Assembly: GCF_019038395.1 (NCBI RefSeq)
Contig: NZ_JAGFXZ010000013.1
Coordinates: forward strand, 1-64,000
Direction: 5' to 3'
Length of the DNA: 64,000 nucleotides
Source: Acinetobacter sp. BY419
GTDB taxonomy: Bacteria > Pseudomonadota > Gammaproteobacteria > Pseudomonadales > Moraxellaceae
The notes beneath the pieces were generated by a model. The model had not been told where the DNA came from. It saw only the letters and a program-made list of their open reading frames with translations, and ran no database searches. Positions 10,023 through 17,054 of the stretch are shown in pieces (position 1 is the first letter of the stretch; every line of letters begins with the position of its first letter). The position numbers and the translations under genes are program-made.

Positions 10023-10368
10023 AGTATTTCGGATTTTTTGTGGTGAATATACTGCCGACCCTGCAAAGTTACAGGCAAAAAAATACATGAAAGTGGGCTT
10101 AAGGAATACACCATTTCTTCCGATGACTAATGATCATGGTTTTGGCTTTGTCACCGGTACCACTAAAAAAACAGGCGCCCCGATTGGAAGCGTGGATGTA
10201 GTTTTATATAGACGCGAAACAACGGAGAAAATCTGGCGAATAAAGTCAGATGAACAGGGGAATTATAAATTCAGGAATGTTGCGAAAGGGGCAGAGTGCT
10301 TTGTGGTGGCTTTAGACCCGAACCGTGAATATAACGCAGTGATTTCTGATGGAGTGGTGGTAAAATGA
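10012..10368 (+). CDS. Phage protein with carboxypeptidase-regulatory-like (Ig-like) domain
   Basis: This 118-residue protein uses a TTG start at 10012, with a GGAGG-type site at about 9998-10003, and overlaps the upstream gene. Residues about 45-118 (motifs GFVTGTTKK, VDVVLYRRET, SDEQGNYKFRNVA) match the pattern of transthyretin-like/carboxypeptidase regulatory beta-sandwich domains, in which a Gly-Asn-Tyr/Phe turn follows a D/E-x-x-G. Such domains decorate phage tail tips and fibres. It ends in ATGA shared with the next gene. Domain call moderate; role inferred. Confidence 0.68.
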   Translation: MRAKVFRIFCGEYTADPAKLQAKKYMKVGLRNTPFLPMTNDHGFGFVTGTTKKTGAPIGSVDVVLYRRETTEKIWRIKSDEQGNYKFRNVAKGAECFVVALDPNREYNAVISDGVVVK

Positions 10369-10757
10369 TCCAAACCTCTTTAGCTGCCGGACTGGCCCAA
10401 CTTCAGGCACTGGCAAACTTTTTAGATCAAGGTAGCGCAAATGCTACCTTTATTTTTCATGACGATGCGAAGCCTGTAAACGTCAGTGTAGCAGCAGATA
10501 ATAATGCCAGACTGGTTACATTGACACTGCCTAAGCCCTCAATCAAACAGGTACATACCGATCATATAGAACTAAATCAGACGGACGCAGCGACTGTTAT
10601 AAAATCAGGTACCGCGGTTTGGGCACGTTTATTTAACGGTGAAGGGAAAGCAGTGGCTGACTTTGCAGTGGGCTCAGATATCACATTGGCCAATCCTGAT
10701 CTGGTGCTGGGTAGCACCCTCATGATGAACTCACTGATTCTACGACCATCAACATAA
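10365..10757 (+). CDS. Phage tail-operon protein, hypothetical (130 aa)
   Basis: The protein begins MIQTSLAAGLAQLQALANFL, and its ATG overlaps the previous stop (ATGA). The N-terminal 20 residues are helical and the rest is beta-prone. It lies between the Ig-like-domain gene and the 672-residue protein. A terminator-like hairpin (10429-10457) sits within its coding sequence. No family recognised. Confidence 0.65.
   Translation: MIQTSLAAGLAQLQALANFLDQGSANATFIFHDDAKPVNVSVAADNNARLVTLTLPKPSIKQVHTDHIELNQTDAATVIKSGTAVWARLFNGEGKAVADFAVGSDITLANPDLVLGSTLMMNSLILRPST
10429..10457 (+). terminator. Terminator-like hairpin inside ORF
   Basis: AAGGTAGC (10429-10436) pairs with GCTACCTT (10443-10450) over a 6-base loop, followed by TATTTTT. 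It is located within the 130-residue ORF and encodes part of QGSANATFIF. Possible attenuator. Confidence 0.4.
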
Positions 10758-10770
10758 ATGAGGTGGACAT

Positions 10771-12789
10771 GTGTCGAACTATATTCCACCCGATGGCCAC
10801 CAGGTAAACCTTAACTTTAAAGATCCAGTCACAGGCTCTACCGATCTCAACTTTGGTAGTGAAAGTCAAAATCTTGCCTCTCTGGATGCGGTTTTCAGTA
10901 CAGCCTTGGTTGCGGAAATCAAGGCAGTCAGCTACAGCAATGATGTACTGGATGCACGGATCAATACCGGGTTTAATGCGGAGTTCAGTGCGGCTACAGG
11001 CCAGTTGGCTCAGCTAGATGTACAGCTGCAAACCGGCGTTATAGCTGAATTATCTGCCGTCAGAATTGATCAGTATTGTGCAGTGGATGCGGTCATTCAA
11101 ACTGGATTTAATGCCCAATTCCAAGCGTTATTCGATATCAACCATCTGGTCGGGGTGTTTTACGGTTTTGATATGTGCTATCAGAAAGCGATTGCATGCC
11201 TGAGCACCACAGAAATTCCGTGGGCCAAGCCAATCTTAAGAGTCTCAAATGAGGCTCTTTTTTATGATCAGGGCTTGGTAATTTCTAATCAAATGGATAT
11301 CTGGCATGAGCAAGCAGGATCATTAACCCGGGCGGTCAGATCTTTGCATGAGCAGGCAACCGGATTAGGCTCTGATGCCTATGTGATTTGGGAAGAAGCC
11401 GATAAGCGTTTTATTCATCAGCGCTACCTGCATGAAGAAACGATTAAATTGCGCCATAACCGGGAAACGGTCTGGCAGGAGATGATCCGCAAGCGCAAGA
11501 CTTTTACCTGTTCACATGACGTGGCCCAAGTCTTTGAGCACTGTTTTTCGTTTGAGTGGGATAAAGGGCTTGAGATTGTCACCAGGTCAGATTTGCCATG
11601 GGATCAAGCCAAAGCGATTCATTACCGCAAGCATCCGGTTCAACCTTGGCCAAAGCCTGAAATGCCCGAATATGAAGGCAGTACAGATCTAAATTTTATC
11701 TGTCTCTGTCATGAGAATGATTCACACAATGTTGTTTTAAATTTTGGTGCGGATGACTGTATTCCAGCACTGCCGAAAAGGAACTGGTGGTATATCGTGA
11801 ATACACTAATAGCCGAGCGACTGGATACCGGCGAGAAAATTAAAGTCATAGAGGGTACTTACAGTACCAGTCGATCTCAATGGTGCTGGACCTACTCCAT
11901 TACCGTTGCTCATACTGAAAAAGACAAGCTGCAGCCAATTAACGGTCAGCCGGTGATCCTGAAAGTCACGATCAATGGTTTTGAGCATCATATTCTGCTG
12001 GAAGATCCGGAGGAAACCAGACGCTTTGCCAGTATTTTATATACTTACCCAGGGAGAAGTATCACAGCTCTAAACTCGGCTAAATACGCAGCTTCACGTT
12101 CATTTATTCAGGATAACGAGCGCACTTCTGTGCAGCTGGTTCAAGCGGAATTGGATCGGGCACAATCAAATACTGTTCTGGACTGGAAACTGATTGATGA
12201 ACTGGGCTGGATCGTACCGGTTGAAAGCCTGAGTTACGCAGAACTGGCACCCATCGATGCAATCAAACAGGTGGTTGATGCAGGCGGCGGCTTTATCTAT
12301 AGCCAGAAAGCAGGCAACACGCTGACTGTTTTACCCCGGTACCAGAAAGGCTATTGGGACGCGATGACGGTGGATGATTATGACATTCTGCTGTCTGAAA
12401 GCTTGGTGATGCAGCAAAACATCAAGAAGAACGATGAATATATTGCTGACTTCAATGCCATCATTATAGTGAATAGTCGAAGTGGTGAAAGTCTGAAAGT
12501 ACAGCAGCGCGGTACTTCGGGTGATGTACCGTTAGAGGCGGTCACTGGTCCATTATTTAATGTGGTGTCGGGTGCGAGTTTCGGCAAAAATGAACTGGTC
12601 AAAGCCAATATTCAGGAGCTGCACACTTTCTCGGATATCCCGGTTAGTCAGGAAATTGGCGAGATGCTACCAGGTAAGTCGATTGCCTTTAATGGCCAGT
12701 GGTGGGGTGTCATTGATGGGGTGAGTGGCAGTTTCTCGCATAACAAGGTCAATGAAACCATTACCGTGGAGCGTATCAGTCGTGACTAA
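10771..12789 (+). CDS. Large phage tail protein with 22-residue N-terminal repeats
   Basis: This 672-residue protein has a GTG start at 10771 preceded by AGGTGG. Residues 38-120 hold four repeats of about 22 residues: LDAVFSTALVAEI, LDARINTGFNAEF, LDVQLQTGVIAEL, VDAVIQTGFNAQF. A Trp/His-rich middle part follows. The C-terminal half resembles hub/baseplate-type proteins, with motifs such as ELGWIVPVESLSYAELAP and GGGFIYSQKAGNTLTVLP; that similarity is impressionistic. The stop overlaps the GTG of the next gene by 8 bases. A terminator-like hairpin lies at 11238-11263 inside the frame. Confidence 0.72.
   Translation: MSNYIPPDGHQVNLNFKDPVTGSTDLNFGSESQNLASLDAVFSTALVAEIKAVSYSNDVLDARINTGFNAEFSAATGQLAQLDVQLQTGVIAELSAVRIDQYCAVDAVIQTGFNAQFQALFDINHLVGVFYGFDMCYQKAIACLSTTEIPWAKPILRVSNEALFYDQGLVISNQMDIWHEQAGSLTRAVRSLHEQATGLGSDAYVIWEEADKRFIHQRYLHEETIKLRHNRETVWQEMIRKRKTFTCSHDVAQVFEHCFSFEWDKGLEIVTRSDLPWDQAKAIHYRKHPVQPWPKPEMPEYEGSTDLNFICLCHENDSHNVVLNFGADDCIPALPKRNWWYIVNTLIAERLDTGEKIKVIEGTYSTSRSQWCWTYSITVAHTEKDKLQPINGQPVILKVTINGFEHHILLEDPEETRRFASILYTYPGRSITALNSAKYAASRSFIQDNERTSVQLVQAELDRAQSNTVLDWKLIDELGWIVPVESLSYAELAPIDAIKQVVDAGGGFIYSQKAGNTLTVLPRYQKGYWDAMTVDDYDILLSESLVMQQNIKKNDEYIADFNAIIIVNSRSGESLKVQQRGTSGDVPLEAVTGPLFNVVSGASFGKNELVKANIQELHTFSDIPVSQEIGEMLPGKSIAFNGQWWGVIDGVSGSFSHNKVNETITVERISRD
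11238..11263 (+). terminator. Terminator-like hairpin inside ORF
   Basis: AAGAGTCTC (11238-11246), loop AAAT, GAGGCTCTT (11251-11259), then further T residues. It lies inside the 672-residue gene, encoding RVSNEALFY. Confidence 0.45.
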
Positions 12790-13015
12790 TCCTTTATTTG
12801 AACTGCGCAAGCTGCTTAATCCGACCCATGCGGAATACATCGGTACCATTACTTCAGTGAAGCACCCAGAATACCGGGTGCAGATTGATGGCGGATCCGG
12901 ACCGGTATTATGCACATCCGGCACAGCTTATAATTTAGGCGCAAGGGTATTTATCGCCAATCAGGTAATTTTAAGGCCAGCACCCACGGGTCAGCATTCA
13001 GAAATAGAAGTCTAA
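12782..13015 (+). CDS. Small phage tail/baseplate protein
   Basis: This is a 77-residue product if translation starts at the GTG at 12782, which overlaps the upstream stop. The open frame extends back to 12725, but that part lies wholly inside the upstream gene. Sequence YIGTITSVKHPEYRVQIDGG and GARVFIANQVILRPAP suggests a small OB-like beta barrel, as in some baseplate spike proteins; this is a guess. A strong terminator follows. Confidence 0.62.
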   Translation: MTNPLFELRKLLNPTHAEYIGTITSVKHPEYRVQIDGGSGPVLCTSGTAYNLGARVFIANQVILRPAPTGQHSEIEV

Positions 13016-13030
13016 ACTTAACCAAACGAC

Positions 13031-13054
13031 AGCACCTTTCTAGGTGCTTTTTTA
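13031..13054 (+). terminator. Rho-independent terminator ending tail operon
   Basis: AGCACCT (13031-13037), loop TTCT, AGGTGCT (13042-13048), T7. It separates the tail genes from the lysis cassette. Confidence 0.85.
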
Positions 13055-13095
13055 TTGCCAAAAAATAGGGGGATGTATGACTAAAGGGGATGTAT

Positions 13096-13422
13096 ATGGA
13101 CTTTCTTAGTCAAGTATTGGAAAGCATAAAGAACCATTCACACATTCTTTTTACAGGTGTGCTGGGTGCAACTTTTGGCTTTCTATTAAGTAAGGAGCCA
13201 ACCCGGGATCGCTGGATAGGATTCTTTGCTGGCTTCATTTTATGTGTGGTCTTTGCTAAACCGGCAAGTTTATTTCTTGCTAGCGGTAACTATCCAGAAC
13301 TATTTGGTTTCATTCTGGGCGCTGCTGGTAAAAGTACAGCTGAAGCATTGCTGAGTTTGGCTCGATCAAGAGTTCTTGGTTTAGTCAAAAAGGAGAATGA
13401 AGATGCTGCTAATCATAAGTAA
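13096..13422 (+). CDS. Putative holin / small phage membrane protein
   Basis: A 108-residue protein from ATG 13096, chosen because GGGG at 13086-13089 gives 6-base spacing; ATG 13090 is too close. Hydrophobic segments lie at about 15-35 (FTGVLGATFGFLL), 43-65 (IGFFAGFILCVVFA) and 70-85, with a charged C-terminus. The first gene of a lysis cassette followed by endolysin and spanins is typical of a holin. Holins are too diverse to identify by sequence, so the call rests on topology and context. Confidence 0.6.
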   Translation: MDFLSQVLESIKNHSHILFTGVLGATFGFLLSKEPTRDRWIGFFAGFILCVVFAKPASLFLASGNYPELFGFILGAAGKSTAEALLSLARSRVLGLVKKENEDAANHK

Positions 13423-13705
13423 GACGGCATTGGTGTTATTTATAGTTTCATTTGCAATCATGGCATTTCATCCAAAAATCCAGCTCCCAAAACACATTGA
13501 TTTTCTATTGGTGTTGTCGATCCTTTTTGGGGCAGCGCTTTTTGTTAAAGATGAGTATTCGCCAAGTCCGGCCGGAACCCTTTTTTACACCACAGTAAGT
13601 ATTTTATTCGCACTCTTTACCCGACAGCTTTATATCTGGGGTAAGGGTGGTGCACGTCCTAAATTTTTTAATACGGATAAAGATGATGAACGCCACTCAA
13701 ATTAA
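13403..13705 (+). CDS. Small phage membrane protein (second holin/antiholin candidate)
   Basis: About 100 residues. ATG 13403 is preferred over 13397 because AGGAG at 13391-13395 is then 7 bases away. Three hydrophobic stretches are visible: IISKTALVLFIVSFAIMAF, IDFLLVLSILFGAALFV, and LFYTTVSILFALF. It overlaps both the upstream membrane gene and the downstream endolysin, so it is coupled within the lysis cassette. It could be a holin, an antiholin or a partner of the preceding protein. Confidence 0.6.
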   Translation: MLLIISKTALVLFIVSFAIMAFHPKIQLPKHIDFLLVLSILFGAALFVKDEYSPSPAGTLFYTTVSILFALFTRQLYIWGKGGARPKFFNTDKDDERHSN

Positions 13706-14273
13706 AAAACTCCAAAAGTCAGTAGGTGTGCATGATGACGGCATTATTGGCCGTGGCACTCTGACTGCAGTATTTAAAAAAATGGGTGCCAGTCAATCGC
13801 GTGCTGAAGAGCTTAGCCTTGCCGCTAATGTTCATTTACGAACCTTTGGCATCTTGGACAACTCACTTCGCTTTATACACTTCCTTGCACAACTAGCACA
13901 TGAGTCTGGCAACTTCCGCTATATGGAAGAAATCGCTTCTGGTGCCGCGTACGAAGGTCGAAAGGACCTTGGTAATATACAAACGGGGGACGGAAAGCGA
14001 TTTAAAGGCCGAGGACCAATTCAATTAACAGGCCGTACCAACTATCGCAAATATGGCCAGCAACTCGGCATCGACTTTGAAAACAATCCAGAGATTGTGG
14101 CGATTCCTAGCATCGGCCTAATGGTAGCCTGTAAGTTCTGGTTTGATAATGGCCTGAATACTTTGGCTGATAAAGATGATGTGCTGACCATTACGCGTCG
14201 GATCAATGGCGGTACCAATGGCCTTGCTGATCGTAAAGCTCATCTGGCGAAATTAAGAGGGTGGTTAGTCTAA
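13683..14273 (+). CDS. Phage endolysin, glycoside hydrolase family 19
   Basis: This 196-residue enzyme likely cleaves the peptidoglycan glycan backbone during lysis. The start at ATG 13683 is chosen because an earlier in-frame start (13647) lies inside the upstream gene. Residues 1-35 (KLQKSVGVHDDGIIGRGTL) resemble a short peptidoglycan-binding module. The GH19 domain follows: FLAQLAHESGNF with a candidate catalytic Glu at 74, then the family signature FKGRGPIQLTGRTNY at about 107-121 and ITRRINGGTNG near 170-180. No signal peptide is seen, so export would depend on a holin. The TAA overlaps the next ATG (TAATG). Confidence 0.9.
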   Translation: MMNATQIKKLQKSVGVHDDGIIGRGTLTAVFKKMGASQSRAEELSLAANVHLRTFGILDNSLRFIHFLAQLAHESGNFRYMEEIASGAAYEGRKDLGNIQTGDGKRFKGRGPIQLTGRTNYRKYGQQLGIDFENNPEIVAIPSIGLMVACKFWFDNGLNTLADKDDVLTITRRINGGTNGLADRKAHLAKLRGWLV

Positions 14274-14650
14274 TGCCAATACTCACAGTCTTATGGAAAT
14301 ACAAACACTGGATCGCAATTGCGGTCTTTTTTGTTTTATGGGTAGGGCAAATTGCCTATACCAATCATTTGAGCGGAAAGCTGCGTAAGTCCAGCGAGCA
14401 ATGCACAGTAAAAATTCAAGATAGAGAACAAAAACATCTCAAGGCTCTGGCTGAGAAACAAAATCAAATTAACCAGGTGAGTGCGGATTATGAAGCAGCA
14501 AAATCAGAACAGCGTGTACAAGTCGAAACCGTTACACGTGAAGTGCAAAAGATCATTGAGCGTCCTGTTTATCTCAACTATTGCTTTGATGATGACGGCC
14601 TGCAGCAACTCAACTCACTTATCGCCAGTGGTGCCAGCAAACCTCCTTGA
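14273..14650 (+). CDS. Rz-like inner-membrane spanin
   Basis: A 125-residue protein from ATG 14273, which overlaps the endolysin stop. One N-terminal membrane segment (HWIAIAVFFVLWVGQIAY, about 11-28) is followed by a periplasmic coiled coil rich in Glu/Gln/Lys and a short tail containing YCFDDDGLQQLNSL. This is the i-spanin layout: an inner-membrane anchor whose coiled coil pairs with an outer-membrane lipoprotein to disrupt the outer membrane. Its 3' half overlaps the Rz1-like gene in another frame. Confidence 0.82.
   Translation: MPILTVLWKYKHWIAIAVFFVLWVGQIAYTNHLSGKLRKSSEQCTVKIQDREQKHLKALAEKQNQINQVSADYEAAKSEQRVQVETVTREVQKIIERPVYLNYCFDDDGLQQLNSLIASGASKPP
14311..14331 (+). terminator. Terminator-like hairpin inside Rz-like gene
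   Basis: GATCGC (14311-14316), loop AATT, GCGGTC with one wobble pair, followed by T6. It lies within the codons for the spanin membrane helix. Weak stem; possible attenuator or coincidence. Confidence 0.3.
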
Positions 14651-14777
14651 GCCTTGTCCTGACTTGCAGAAATTAGAATCCGGGCAGGGTAAAGTCGCTT
14701 TGGTCTGGTCTATTGATGTAGTGGCTAAGTACAATGACTGTAAGGCACGGCACGGTGCTATTGTGAAAGCCCTCTAA
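14490..14777 (+). CDS. Rz1-like outer-membrane lipoprotein spanin, nested in another frame
   Basis: This 95-residue ORF runs from ATG 14490; GTG 14481 is an alternative. The basic N-region KPLHVKCKRS is followed by LSVLFISTIALMMTAC, a clear lipobox with Cys as the lipidation site. The mature part is short and contains Pro (SPVVPANLLEPCPDL). It starts inside the Rz-like gene in another frame and extends 127 bases past it, the classic overlapping Rz/Rz1 arrangement. The AUG is embedded in coding sequence with no strong Shine-Dalgarno. Confidence 0.8.
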   Translation: MKQQNQNSVYKSKPLHVKCKRSLSVLFISTIALMMTACSNSTHLSPVVPANLLEPCPDLQKLESGQGKVALVWSIDVVAKYNDCKARHGAIVKAL

Positions 14778-14841
14778 ATGAGGGCTGCACAGCTCATTCG
14801 ATTACGACGAATGTGAATGTGGGGATATGTGTTGGGGTTAT

Positions 14842-16056
14842 TTAATCCCTCCACCCATCCACAATATCAGCCCAATCCTGCATCATCTTTTTACGATCTG
14901 CTAAATATTTAGCATGGTTGTATGACGCACGCGTTTTATTCTCATCAGCATGGGCCAGTTGGGTTTCGATCCACTTTTCATCATAGCCAAGCTCATTAAG
15001 CAGGGTGGATGCTGTAGCCCGAAAATCATGAGCTGTGACATTCTGCATAATGTACTGCAAGGCTCTATTAATTGTAGTAGCTGGCATCATCCCGCCATTA
15101 TAGACACCTTCAAAAATATACTTCTTACGGCCAGTAAGCTTCTTTTGCTTGAGTAAAAGTTGATAAACCTGCTCAGACATTGGAACCACATGCGTTCTAT
15201 TTTTCTTGGTCAGTCGCAAGCCTTTTTTCAACTGCTCTCGCGTCTGCTTTTCAAAAGTAATAGTCCTTTCCTCAAAATCAATAAATGACCATTGCAGTCG
15301 ACGCACCTCAATTGTGCGAAGCATGGTATAGAACAAAAATAAAATAGAATTAACTGTCGACTCAGCACCACCATAACTGTCAATCCGTGCTCTAAACACC
15401 TTTCGTTCAGTTAAACTTAATGGTCTTGCATGCTCTACGTCTGGTCGCACAATGACTTCGCGTACCGCATAAGTCGGATCATTTTCAGCTCTTAATGTTG
15501 CAATGGCATATCTCATCACAGAGCCAATCTTTTTCCTGTTTTCAATTGCTGTGACTTCACCAGTGCCGCGGTTATCCTGACTCTTAACACGTTTCACTGT
15601 ATTTTGCATGATCCTCAAAACATCAGCAGAGGTCACATCTTTAATATTTTTATGTCCGATGACTTTGTAGATATCCTTTTCCATTGCCCGGTGAAAAGCA
15701 TCTATATAGGTTTGAGATTTATCCTTTAGACGATCCGCAGCATATTCCTTTGCGATAGCCTCAAAACTATTTTCATCACAAAGTAGTGCGGCTTTTTCTT
15801 GTTGTCGATGCACAGCTGGATCAATGTTGTTTGCGAGCAGTGATTTGATTTCGTCTTGCTTTTGACGTGCCTCAGCCAAGCTTACGATAGGGTATTCACC
15901 GAGACTGATCATTGAGGCTTTTCCTGCATAACGATAGCGTACGCGCCAAAGCTTTGTACCGGTAGAGCGAACCTCAATACATAGTCCGCCTTGGTCAGCA
16001 ATACGGTATGCTTTTTCCATTGGTTTTAGTTTTTTTAGCTTGGTATCGTTAAGCAT
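14842..16056 (-). CDS. int: Prophage tyrosine integrase, P4-like family
   Basis: This 404-residue site-specific recombinase inserts or excises the prophage. The N-terminal arm-binding DUF4102-type domain is evident (KAYRIADQGGLCIEVRSTG, LGEYPIVSLAEARQKQ). Catalytic residues visible: R247 in MLRTIEVRRL, H343 and R346 in AHDFRAT, H369 in QLAHADENKT, and nucleophile Y379 in RASYNHAKYL. The tail SYNHAKYLADRKKMMQDWAD is typical of the P4 group. It is transcribed toward the lysis genes and marks the right end of the prophage. Inverted and direct TTACTCAC repeats lie just upstream of its ATG. No tRNA gene is seen nearby as an attachment site. Confidence 0.93.
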   Translation of the reverse strand: MLNDTKLKKLKPMEKAYRIADQGGLCIEVRSTGTKLWRVRYRYAGKASMISLGEYPIVSLAEARQKQDEIKSLLANNIDPAVHRQQEKAALLCDENSFEAIAKEYAADRLKDKSQTYIDAFHRAMEKDIYKVIGHKNIKDVTSADVLRIMQNTVKRVKSQDNRGTGEVTAIENRKKIGSVMRYAIATLRAENDPTYAVREVIVRPDVEHARPLSLTERKVFRARIDSYGGAESTVNSILFLFYTMLRTIEVRRLQWSFIDFEERTITFEKQTREQLKKGLRLTKKNRTHVVPMSEQVYQLLLKQKKLTGRKKYIFEGVYNGGMMPATTINRALQYIMQNVTAHDFRATASTLLNELGYDEKWIETQLAHADENKTRASYNHAKYLADRKKMMQDWADIVDGWRD

Positions 16057-16103
16057 GTGAGTAACGCAAGAAATTAAATATTGTTACTCACTATATTACT
16101 CAC
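16057..16103. promoter_or_regulatory. Inverted/direct GTGAGTAAC repeats upstream of integrase
   Basis: GTGAGTAAC at 16057-16065 faces GTTACTCAC at 16083-16091, and a second copy ATTACTCAC follows at 16095-16103 in the same orientation. They adjoin the integrase start codon. They could be integrase arm-type binding sites, an autoregulatory operator or part of attR; inferred from position only. Confidence 0.4.
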
Positions 16104-16810
16104 AAAAGTGATTAATACAATTTAATTCTATTTTATGGTATTTAACTTGAAAGGCTTGAAAATAAAGACATAGAGATTTTGATTTAATGGCATTTTACAG
16201 TATTTAATTATTATGATAATTCTCGATCATTAAAAGCATGAGCTTAACCTATTGAAATTAATGCACTTAACTGTGCTAAAGTTATCCAGATCGTACTTTA
16301 TTCGCGCTTATTGCAAGCACTTGTGTGACACGACTAAATCATTGATTTCATTGTGTGAAAATAAAGCACCATTCATCATAGCAAAAAATAGCCGTATTCG
16401 GCGCAACAATTTTCTCAATTTCAGTGCTTGAGGGTTATGGAACAGTTTGGATCAAGTATTTCTCATGATTTAAATTACTTTCATTACTCAATGCATCATT
16501 TAAATTGATTATTTTCTGGATCAAAAATTGATAAATTAAAAATAAGTTAAAACACAGGCCTAAAAATATGCAGAAAAAAGCATCACTTGATTAATTAAAC
16601 TTTAAATAAAGTATGTTTGAGTAAGTATATTTAAAGAAAATGCTTCAAAATAAGCACATAGGGCAGCCTAAAAACAGAACTTTTCTTTACCTAAATACCT
16701 TGAAAATTGCTTAATTTTTAGCAATAAACGAATAAAGTTTAAACAAAAAGCCAAAAAAGCAGCAAATTAGCCACAAAAATCTATATTTTTAATACGGTTT
16801 CATACAGGCA
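16104..16810. other. AT-rich spacer containing the probable prophage-chromosome junction
   Basis: About 700 bases with no convincing ORF. It separates the integrase from the glnA control region, so the right attachment site probably lies here or just upstream. I cannot delimit the core because the left end of the prophage is outside the window. Short GCAC/GTGC half-sites occur, for example at 16262-16276. Confidence 0.45.
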
Positions 16811-16827
16811 TGCACTGTTTAAGTGCG
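16811..16827 (+). promoter_or_regulatory. NtrC-like enhancer site upstream of glnA
   Basis: TGCACTGTTTAAGTGCG matches the GCAC-N7-GTGC dyad of NtrC sites. It stands about 160 bases upstream of the sigma-54 promoter, a usual enhancer distance. Confidence 0.6.
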
Positions 16828-16973
16828 CTAAAAAATATAGCTTAAACAAAATGAATGAAGAATGCTTGAATATAGTGCATTTAGTTTTTCACCTAGTATA
16901 ATAGCTGCAAAGTATTTTTATCATTTTATGATTTCTTATAAAGATTTCAAGATTTTATCTATACTTTTAAAAG

Positions 16974-16991
16974 TTGGTACGGTAATTGCTT
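16974..16991 (+). promoter_or_regulatory. Sigma-54 promoter of glnA
   Basis: TTGGTACGGTAATTGCTT fits the -24/-12 consensus, with GG at 16976-16977 and GC at 16988-16989 (12-base register). Predicted transcription start is near 17001, about 54 bases before the glnA ATG. Confidence 0.75.
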
Positions 16992-17054
16992 AATAACTAT
17001 CAACTGCTAACACGCACTTCACGGGTGCAACAAAAACATCGGAGCAAAATGAGC

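Noticed and set aside
12725-12781. Upstream extension of the 77-residue tail gene
   Set aside because: It would lie wholly within the preceding coding sequence; GTG 12782 overlapping the stop is the natural start.
14768-14786. AGCCCTC/GAGGGCT hairpin at the Rz1-like stop
   Set aside because: Good stem but no T run, so not called as a terminator.
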